From Sanderia malayensis (taxonomy: Eukaryota; Cnidaria; Scyphozoa; Semaeostomeae; Pelagiidae): 64,000 nt of DNA. The stretch lies in NCBI GenBank assembly GCA_013076295.1, contig RQOL01000519.1:496001-560000 (forward strand). The letters are read 5' to 3'. The translations under genes and the position numbers were made by a program. A model generated the notes under the pieces. The model made no database searches. It was given only the letters and a program-made list of their open reading frames with translations, and was not told the DNA's origin. Shown piece by piece: positions 51,154-64,000 of the stretch. The stretch's first letter is position 1, and every line of letters starts with the position of its first letter.

Positions 51154-54100
51154 ATGCTTGTTGTTCACACGTTCTGTAATCATTTTACTTCAATTTGTGG
51201 CCTAGTTTTTGACATTTGGACAGAATGGCACATTGTTATTCTATCGCCAATATTTCTAATGTTCCTCCTTCCTCTGATGACTTTATTCCTGTTGTATGGA
51301 ACAGCGTTGTTCTTGTATATTTATAAACACAGAAGAAGACAGATATTTGATGCTTGTGCAAGTAATTTTTGGGAAGGAGCGAGAATCGCAGTCGCAGCCT
51401 TTTACGATGCTCAAGCCACACTCTGGCATGGTAAGACCATTTTCTACTTGTTGATATCTCTTTGTTTTAGGCCCATATTATTTTATTCATTTGCAATTTA
51501 TTATTGCATTTCATTTCATAAGCTAAACTGCGTTTGCCAGTTGGCCCTATCCAAAGTCTAAAAAACCGATTAAAACCTGAGGTGCCTTGTCAAATACAGA
51601 AAACAGAAAAGTTTAACACCTCTGTGCCAGATTTGTCACACATAGCAGTAGTTTAGCAAGCAAAAACATAAAGTGAACCATTTAAGGGTTAAAGGCTGAG
51701 TTCTAAGCTCCATCATTTCCAGTTGAAGATGGACATTTTATCGTGCAGCTTGAAGCAAATGGATATTCGATATTTATCTCTAGAAAATATTTTTATTTGG
51801 TCATGTCCTGCATCTCGTGACTCCAATGACCATTGTCTGAAATCAGATCACGCGACCTGAATTGAGATGTAAACGCTAAATTTTCTTTTTACCACGTAAT
51901 TAACTGTTCATTCATAAAAAAGCAATTAAATTGCATACATTATTCATAGAATCAAAATGATGATATAGTTCTAGTTTATCGATTGATTCGATAAGCTGGA
52001 ATTTTATTGACGAACTTGAACAAACTCAATTTATTGTCTAGTGAGGGGATTCCTTTACCTCTTACTTTGAACACTGGTCAAATAAATGTTCAATTAAGAA
52101 ATACGTGTCACTATGCTTGTCATTATGGATACTTCTAGATCATCTGCTCCAGCAAGCAAAACCACATTTCAGAGCGTTTGATAATTCCCACATTGACCAA
52201 ATAATACTTCCTACTGGCAATTTTTACATGTGAAAACGAATCGTGCAAATGTTTTCCTTGCATTCATAAAAACTGCCAATTTTAGGGTACGAGGTACATG
52301 GTTTGGAGAATATCCCGGATGAAGGTGGAGCTTTATTGATATACTATCACGGTGCATTGCCCGTGGACGTTTACTACATGATGGGTAGATTGAAAACGGC
52401 CAAGAAAAGAAACTTGCGCAATGTTGTTGCCGAGTTCATGTTCCACATTCCTGGTAAGATGGCTCTCTCTAATCAAATGCCATGCTCCGTAGGGCATGTC
52501 AATGTCTCTGTTGTGTATACAGTAAACACCCGTGTATAAGAACCTGTTAACTTTGCTGTTATTATCAGCATTCCACTGTTTATATTACGTATGAAGCATC
52601 CATTTACATGATGTTGTAGAACTCGCTTTTTCGCCTCGTTTCAGGGTTCAAGATTCTTATGGATGTATTTGGCTGTGTTACTGGACCTGTCGACGAATGT
52701 GTTAAGATACTGAAGGTAACAGATCCACAATCTTTATCATCCACCACTAACTACATCTATAAACCGATCTACGAGTTGACTTTAGACTCTCTGCATCTCA
52801 TCCACCCTCCGATAATTCTTCTGTGTTTTATTTTCGACTTTAGGAAGGTGACTTGCTGGCAATTTCCCCTGGTGGTGTAAGAGAGGCGCTATTCTCTGAT
52901 GAACATTACAAGATGATATGGAACTCGCGGATCGGGTTTGCAAAAGTCGCATTGAAGGCACAAGTGGTACAACAATATATATTTCACTATGTATCCATTT
53001 ACTTAGGGTTGCGGAATCAAAGTTTCGAAAACGATCGAAATATCTTTTTCAAGGAGTCTAGTTATACTAATTAGGACATTCTGATCATTTTGAGACAATT
53101 TCCAGCTCACTAGCTCAATTATTTCAAAAGTTGATAATTTGCGATAGCTTACCCCAACTCTATTCCACTATGTATCAGTCATTAACTTAGGGTTACGGAA
53201 ACAAATTTTTGAAAATGATCAAAATATCACTTCCAAGGTGTCTAATCATACTAATTAGGACATTCTGATCATTTTGAGACATTTTCCAGCTCGCTAGGAC
53301 GAATAATTCAAAAATTGATAATTTGCGATAGCTTACCCCAACTATATTTCACTATGTATCAGTCATTGACTTAGGGTTACGGAATCAAATTTTGAAAATG
53401 ATCAAAATATCATTTCCAAGGTGTCTAATCATACTAATTAGCATATTCTGATCACTTTGAGACAATTTTCAGCTCGCTAGCTCAAATATTTCAAAAGTTG
53501 ATAATTCGCGAGAGCTTACCTCAACTACCCATGCTATTTTTCCTTTTACCATGACCTTTTTGTACTGTACCCTGTTTAACAACGTTGAATGCTAACTGGT
53601 TTGAACTGGTTATGTTCTTTGTTGCAGCCTGTCATACCTGTTTTTACTCAGAATGTTCGAGAATCATTTCGGACATTAAAGATGGGAAGAAGTAAGCTAG
53701 TTTGCTGACATGGCAACATTTCTTCGCAATTGGTCTCGAACCATTTCTGTGCTTGCCAAGCAAACGTCTTTATGTATTTTTAAAAATTTTTAGGATTTTT
53801 TCGATGGATCTATGAGCATACGAAATGCCCCATCGTCCCTATCTGGGGAGGATTCCCTGTCAAACTCAAGTAAGTATGGGAATACCCATGTCAATAGTTC
53901 TTCATGTAAATTTAACTATAGACTACACACGAGCTCAATCCATTTATTTCCATGAGTACTATTTATTACTTTCGGAATACTTGTTCTTCTTTCTTTAGAA
54001 CATACTTTGGCAAGCCAATGTTTTTCGACCCCTGCATGAAATACGAAGAAGTAGCAATTAGTGTGAGTAGGACATGTCTCTTTCTATACTTGTCTCTTTG

Positions 54101-54341
54101 AGTAGGTAATTCGCGGGAAAGTTTTATGGCGTTATCAAGTTTATTGCAAAATGGAGTGACTGATATTAATTGCTCTGATTCCTAACTTGTTTAAAATCGC
54201 TTCCAGGTACATAGAGCAGTTCAAGAGTTAATCAAAGAACACCAGAGAGTTCCAGGCAGTATATTAAGAGGACTAAAAGAAAGGTTTCATAATAGTAATA
54301 ATAATAATTATGATAATATTGGAAAGAAAAAGAACGATTAA
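51154..54341 (+). CDS. TMEM68: TMEM68-like acyltransferase
   Basis: Eight exons (51154-51430, 52286-52453, 52645-52715, 52844-52966, 53628-53691, 53794-53869, 53999-54062, 54207-54341) join in phase to 325 residues, matching human TMEM68 (about 324). TMEM68 is an endoplasmic reticulum glycerolipid acyltransferase of the PlsC/DGAT2-related group, reported to support triacylglycerol synthesis independent of DGAT1/2. Seen: N-terminal hydrophobic hairpin (about residues 28-58), WEGARIAVAAFYDAQATLWH, the HX4D catalytic motif HGALPVD, LLAISPGGVREALFSDEHY, PVIPVFTQNVRESFR and PIWGGFPVKLKTYFGKP. The C-terminus ends in an Asn/Lys-rich tail. The first ATG may be internal if an unseen 5' exon exists. 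Confidence 0.93.
52975..53525. repeat. Tandem repeat of about 184 bases in a TMEM68 intron
   Basis: Three copies of a unit of roughly 183-185 bases. Landmarks recur in order: TTCACTATGTATC, ACTTAGGGTTRCGGAA, CAAGGWGTCTA, ACTAATTAG, ATTCTGATCA, TTTGAGACA, CAGCTC, AAGTTGATAATTTGCGA, TAGCTTACC. Copies differ by scattered substitutions and small indels. The array fills most of the 661-base intron between exons 4 and 5. Confidence 0.9.
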
Positions 54342-54905
54342 TTAGTCATATGGTATATTTTGCTCTACTTAATTTCAATTTATTCAAGAGCTAGAAATTT
54401 ATTATTATTGAAAAGAAATCCTATCTTTAATTGCTTGTAAAGTAACAATACTTATTACTGATTTACCGACTTAATCTTTATCTTGGAACATATAATGCAT
54501 AACAATATTTGCTTTATTTTGCGTTTCAGCAATTTCGGCGTTTGTTAAAATTTAATGTATAAAGATTTTTTAATTTTTTAGAATATGATGATAAGAGAGA
54601 AATATTCAATTTTATTCTGGAATATATCCATGAAAAAATAATTATACTTTTTTATAAATAAATTTAGCCTTCATTTTGTAAGTTATAATTTAACGTGATC
54701 AACCAGTTGCCTCTTTCTGGCCAATTCTTGATTAGAGAGAGGCATTTGCAGTATGGCGGAAAATGCTGTCAAAGCCTGGTTGTTGTTGTTGCTGTCAGCC
54801 ATAGACAGACACTGCACTGCAATAGATTTGTAACTTTTTTGCTTAAGTTACTCTGAAATAGTGGAACAAATACATTATATTTCTTTGTAAGATACAAATA
54901 AAAGT
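54342..54905. other. Gap between TMEM68 and PSMB2
   Basis: 564 AT-rich bases containing the TMEM68 3' UTR and the PSMB2 5' flank. No further gene, repeat or clear promoter element is visible. Confidence 0.5.
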
Positions 54906-56359
54906 ATGGAGTTTCTTGTTGGTATGGTGGGTGATGGGTTTGTGCTTCTTGCAGCTGACAGAAATGGTGGAAGAGGGATTGTTCGCATGAAGGATGGTAA
55001 TGCATTGCAATGCAACCATAAATTATTGTCTTCCTTTCCTTTGGCATCGCATCTGTTAATTTTAGATTGCAAGCTTCTCTCTTTATATTCAGCGATAAGA
55101 AGGTTCCTTAAACTGATTTCAGTTACTATAGCTCGTTATAAAATTAGTGGTATCATTCTAATTTGCAGATCAAGAGAAAATGTTCAAATTGAATAGCACA
55201 ACATTGATGTTAGTCAGTGGAGAGTCTGGTGACACTGCATATTTTGCAGAATATATTGAGAAAAATGTTAGCCTTTATAAAGTAATTAATGGTATGTCAA
55301 CCTTCCCTTCCTTCCATTCCTATACTCAATACAGCTGCCAATGAAATAATACTTGGTGTGTGTGCTTATCTATGCAAGACTTCTTTCTACTGCTGTTATT
55401 TTCTTACAGGTTACGAGCTAACACCGCATGCAACAGCAAACTTCACAAGGAAAATGTTGGCTGAGTATCTTCGCAGTCATGTGAGTAATAGACCTTATAA
55501 GCTTCAATTTTTTCAAAGTTGTTTTATCAATGCCTGAAATGCCAACTGGAAATTCTTTTCTCTGTCCTACGCATTGTGCAATTTAAACTAAACAGTGACT
55601 GGTCATGCTAATTCATGCTCCCATAGAATTTTACTTCAATCTCTTTACCTATATGTTTCTTTTTCCACCTTTTTTATTTTACTTCTGTAAATCAATCGAT
55701 TTCAATGTCCCGTAAATTTACGATGCTCAATCGACTATTTTGCAGACTCCATACACTGTGAATCTGTTGCTAGCTGGCTTTGATGACGAATATGGACCTG
55801 CATTATACCACTTGGATTATCTAGGTGCTTTGGCAAAGGTACAAGACCCAATACATCTCTATTTAACTATTATTTGTCTTCATTACTCCACAACATGCCT
55901 TCTTCTTACTCATATGTGGCAGCAAGAATAATGGTGTTGTCTTTGTGATGTATTGCATGCAATTTTACCGGTTGTTATGAACTATGGTTCTGATAACAAC
56001 TTTTGCTTTCAGTCTCCATTTACTGCTCACGGCTATGGTTCATTTTTTTCCATGAGTATAATGGATCGATATTACAAACCAGGTCAGTTTTCATAGTATT
56101 TCAACATCAATATCTTTTTCAACCTTACATTGAATTTACTGAACTGAGACTCAGTTACAAAACATAATTTTAAATTCACTTTTTTTGTTTCCTTAAAGGT
56201 TTATCCAAGAAGGAAGCCATGGCTTTATTGCAAAAGGTGATTGACGAAGTTCAAAAGAGGTTTATCGTTGCAATGCCATCATTCACAATAAAATTAATTG
56301 ATAAAGACGGCATCCACGAACTTGACACACTCTCTGCAAAACCTGCACCGGTTTCATAG
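54906..56359 (+). CDS. PSMB2: Proteasome 20S core subunit beta type-2 (beta 4)
   Basis: Six exons (54906-54996, 55169-55291, 55410-55480, 55746-55838, 56013-56082, 56199-56359) join in phase to 202 residues (human 201). It is a non-catalytic beta-ring subunit of the 20S core. Family sequence throughout: [20 protein letters not shown] (human MEYLIGIQGPDYVLVASDR), [78 protein letters not shown] and IMDRYYKPG. The N-terminus lacks a propeptide and catalytic threonine, as expected for beta 4. It lies head to tail between TMEM68 and ELP3. Confidence 0.96.
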
Positions 56360-56784
56360 ACATTTTTCATCAATTTCGAAACTTTAAACTCAGTACCCTA
56401 CTTAACGTTCGATATAAGTATTACAATCGGTATCTTTCTAAACATAGCAATTGATACTTGATTGATAACTTTGTTTAACACAATTTCCACTCTTTATTTT
56501 GTATCCTGGTATAAATGTTCGACTGTGGGTTAATTGGAAGGGTTGGAAAGATTTCTTGAAAGTCAGAATTTTCTGGAAACCCTTTCCCAGAAGACTTGTT
56601 TCCTTGGTCCATTTTTAAGGGTGTTTATGTGAAAAGGTGGGAGGCACTGTTTATTGCATGCATGCTAATCAGGCAAGGCTGAGGCTCAGGCTGGCCTAGT
56701 TTATTTGAGAAGTGGAAGACCATTGGTGAAGACCGTCCCAAGCTATTTTTAAGGCAGCTTTTTCTGCCGTTATCAATTTTCAAC
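56360..56784. other. Gap between PSMB2 and ELP3
   Basis: 425 bases containing the PSMB2 3' UTR and ELP3 promoter side. Nothing else is recognised. Confidence 0.5.
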
Positions 56785-61424
<4,640 letters not shown>

Positions 61425-61768
61425 GACAATGGAAAGTAGACTATCAACTGAGTTTATTATTACTTTGTGTTGTAATAGCGTCTTATCTCATTGCTACACA
61501 TGGTCATGAATGAGTGCTAATGAACTTAAAGTACAGGTATGCTAGCGTATATCACATGATTGGGTCCCAGTCCTCCGTTGATCGCGCGCGGTTGACTTTT
61601 TACGGGTACCTGACCTGATCCGAGCAAAATTTGTTTTTACTGTATGAATCTATAAACAACGACCAATTATGCATTGGTTTTCAAGATGAACTTCTCCGTA
61701 TAGATATCCAAATTTGCTTACTAATATCTTGAAGGTTTTTATGTTGATATTTTTTTGATAATTTAAAG
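61425..61768. other. Gap between ELP3 and the collagen-like gene
   Basis: 344 bases with the ELP3 3' UTR and the start region of the next gene. A GC-rich patch tccgttgatcgcgcgcggttgac at about 61575 may be part of the downstream promoter; this is only a compositional hint. Confidence 0.4.
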
Positions 61769-64000
61769 ATGAATTTGTTACTTATGCTCGTCACATTGGC
61801 ATCCTGTGTTCCCAACTCAATGCAGGTAAGTTTGGGATTTAATAGTATTCAAATTACATTTGATTTTTGAGTAAATGTGTGAATAATTTGATGTTTCACA
61901 AGGCTTTTTGTGTGTACCTTGATTCTTTTCTCCGTTATAAGACGTATAGTTCGTCTTGTTTATCGTAATCTTCCCACTACGTGATTTTCTGTGGCTCTGA
62001 ATGTGACCAACCATAGCTTTAGGCTCTGGATTATTCTTCTGTTTTGCATATTTGAAATCACAGTGCTTTGATTAATCTTTAGTCTGATGCAGTTTTTAGC
62101 ATATAAAACTTGAAGATTAAATGAACTATGTGAATATATAGAGTTAATTAAAATCTCAATACTTTTCTCCTCGTGCATTGGTTAGTCCCTCTTTATCTCC
62201 TTTGTTCCTAGGATCCAGATTACGTTATTATGCCGTTCAGGATTTTACAACGAATGGGCCTCGAAATTAAACATGATTCGAGCTTACACAGACGTAATGA
62301 AATCAGGACTCGAAGAATGGTGAGACCTTTCTCATATGTCCATATTTTTCTTTAAATTTGTATTATTAATCTCTGTGAAAATACCCCAGTTTTGTGTTCA
62401 GTAATATTTTGTCACAGTCCCGTTTTTTAATGCTTTTGATGCATGGTCAAACTAACATTATATGCTTTAATTTACGCTGTTTACCATTTTTCAGAAACAA
62501 ATTTCTTCGATTTTTATTTCAGAACATCAACTCAAATTCGAACATCCAAGTTCCTGTTGAAATTGCCAAACAGCTAGGCTTGCTAAAAGGCGGCTCTGGT
62601 GGCGGTGGAGGAGGAAGCAATAGTTGTTCGCCCGGAGGCGCATTCTCAAGCCTGTGCGGAAAAACAGCAACAGAAGCGGCATTGAATGGCGGAGGAGCTT
62701 CGACAAGCTATCAAGGAGCTCCGGTATTTTCAGTCGGACAGTCAGCTCCGGCCGGAGAAATTCATCCGGTTAGTAAATTATTTATTTACGGGATGATCGA
62801 GAACAAATCTTCATCATGCCTTTTTCACCCCCTGGTAAACCCTGGCTATGCAAGTGCCGAGAGTTGTATTACCCAACTCAACGTGGATATCTTGATTTGA
62901 CTTTGTCAGGTTTTGTTTCGTTTCTTTGCTTATGTATTTCTTTATTTATTTATCAGGATTTACTCACTCTTAACCTGAAAGGAAAGGACGGAAAGATTGG
63001 CAAAGATGGACCAAATGTTCGTGAATATAAATATTATTATGTTTAATTCTACCATTATCTTTTAAACTGCATTCTTCTTCTACTGGAGCCAATTTTGGTC
63101 CTATTTAGATATGACTGTTTGTTTCATTTCGTTTCAGGGCCCAGTAGGTGACCCAGGCCCTGCTGGATCACAGGGACCTCCAGTAAGTATTATTTTGATC
63201 TCGATAATTCTTCATATTTCCAGCATAAGAACAACTCAATTCTAGCAATGGTAGTGTTTGGGGCTAAGGCTGCAAGCTTTAAGCCATCAGCATACTACAG
63301 TAAAAACCCGCATGAACCTGTAAATTTTCCTATTGTTTTGTCTATTTTTTTGAACAGCAAAATCACCCTGAAGGTTCTTAATCCATTGCTTCTTATATGC
63401 GGGTTTTTACTGGAGACATTATCAAGTGATTAACAGTTTGTTTTTTTATCTAGGGACCAAAAGGTGACGCAGGAGAGCCATGCAATCCTACTAAGATTCC
63501 AAGAGAAGTAAGCATCACAAGATTATTCTTAGATCTTCGAAGCAATAAGAAATCCAGTTTATTTTATGTTATTGTTTAATTCGATTCGCCCTTTTCTATT
63601 CAGAAAGGCTGCACTCCTAATTCCATTGGTGACTTGCAACAAAGACTGGATAAGCTTGAAAGAGAATGCGTATTGGTAAATTTTTTTATTTCTTTTACTA
63701 ATTTCTCATTTCTACCTCTTCTTTCTATAAAGAGTTATACCTCACTCTTCCAGCTCCGTGACATTCTTACAGGAGTAACATGCCATTGTATAAAGCTATG
63801 AAGTATATCTGTAATGGGTATAATATGCTTTGTTGTTTAATTCCTTAGAATACTACCATGCTGGCCAGCATTACACTGACAGTTGTGAATGCGCTTGCTC
63901 AATCGAAGCCTGAACTTCACGGCAATGACATCACACCACCAAGACCAGTGGGTGGCGGTGGGGCTGGGTTTGGAGCTGGAGGTGGCAGCAATGGAGGAGG
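61769..64000 (+). CDS. Secreted collagen-like protein (partial, 3' end beyond window)
   Basis: Eight exons in phase 0: 61769-61825, 62212-62319, 62523-62768, 62957-63016, 63138-63182, 63454-63507, 63604-63675, 63849-64000 (continuing). Exon 1 is a signal peptide (MNLLLMLVTLASCVPNSMQ). Exon 3 carries a glycine/serine-rich stretch (GGSGGGGGGSNSCSPGGAF). Exons 4-6 encode a short Gly-X-Y helix (KGKDGKIGKDGPN, GPVGDPGPAGSQGPP, GPKGDAGEPC); the 45- and 54-base exons are typical collagen sizes. Exon 7 is coiled-coil-like (IGDLQQRLDKLEREC) with cysteines that could lock trimers. Exon 8 becomes glycine-rich again. The donor after exon 4 (gttcgt) is weak. The specific collagen subfamily is not recognised. 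Confidence 0.85.
63298..63414. mobile_element. MITE-like element in the collagen-like gene
   Basis: CAGTAAAAACCCGCAT at the left end is mirrored exactly by ATGCGGGTTTTTACTG at the right end, 117 bases apart end to end. The AT-rich interior has no coding capacity. It lies in the intron 63183-63453. The CAGT termini recall Tc1/mariner-type elements, but this is only a resemblance. Confidence 0.75.

Overview
This is a gene-dense stretch of an animal nuclear genome. About fourteen spliced protein-coding genes fit in 64 kb, with standard GT..AG introns mostly of 80-1500 bases and AT-rich non-coding DNA. The gene set fixes the kingdom: fibrillar-type Gly-X-Y collagen-like exons, metabotropic-glutamate-type receptors, a KLF10/11 zinc-finger factor, a GREB1 orthologue and the axonemal dynein assembly factor DNAAF2 are animal genes. 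Short intergenic gaps and single-copy KLF10/11 and GREB1 argue against a vertebrate. A compact invertebrate genome (for example a placozoan, sponge or tunicate) fits, but the sequence alone does not settle which. Exon chains were joined by hand from splice consensus, reading-frame phase and remembered family sequence; the ten complete principal models all close in phase to the stop codon, but no alignment or transcript data were available.

Layout. 1-891: last exons of an unrecognised + strand gene. 1.2-2.2 kb: short tandem repeats and a palindromic repeat array. 2.3-3.4 kb (+): EEF1E1/AIMP3. 3.9-6.3 kb (-): KLF10/11-type factor. 7.8-18.2 kb (-): complete GREB1 orthologue, 19 exons, about 2040 residues. 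19.8-22.4 kb (-): EndoU-family ribonuclease. 22.56-24.0 kb: about eleven units of a minisatellite built around telomeric TAACCC hexamers, lying exactly between the divergent EndoU and CREG genes. 24.1-25.8 kb (+): CREG-family protein with a signal anchor. 25.8-30.5 kb: sparse, with one membrane-segment ORF and some exon-like pieces. 30.5-37.0 kb: two metabotropic-glutamate-like class C receptors, tail to tail, with identical exon structure. 38.0-47.8 kb (+): DNAAF2/Kintoun, 18 exons. 48.2-50.5 kb (-): XK-related scramblase-family protein. 51.2-54.3 kb (+): TMEM68-type acyltransferase. 54.9-56.4 kb (+): proteasome subunit PSMB2. 56.8-61.4 kb (+): ELP3. 61.8 kb to the end (+): secreted collagen-like protein, cut by the window edge.

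Most genes are unrelated housekeeping or regulatory genes that are simply neighbours, with no sign of an operon. The most unusual material is: (1) the telomere-repeat array, whose every unit also carries two TGCGCA cores, a TATATA stretch and a TACGTCA element, placed between two divergent genes; (2) the receptor pair, in which most residues that bind the glutamate alpha-amino acid group in mGluRs are replaced; (3) an XKR protein with a DNVDG site in its N-terminal tail, resembling known caspase sites of XKR proteins; (4) a palindromic array at 1.6-2.2 kb; (5) a copied piece of a DNAAF2 exon beside its parent gene; and (6) several non-autonomous mobile elements inside introns.
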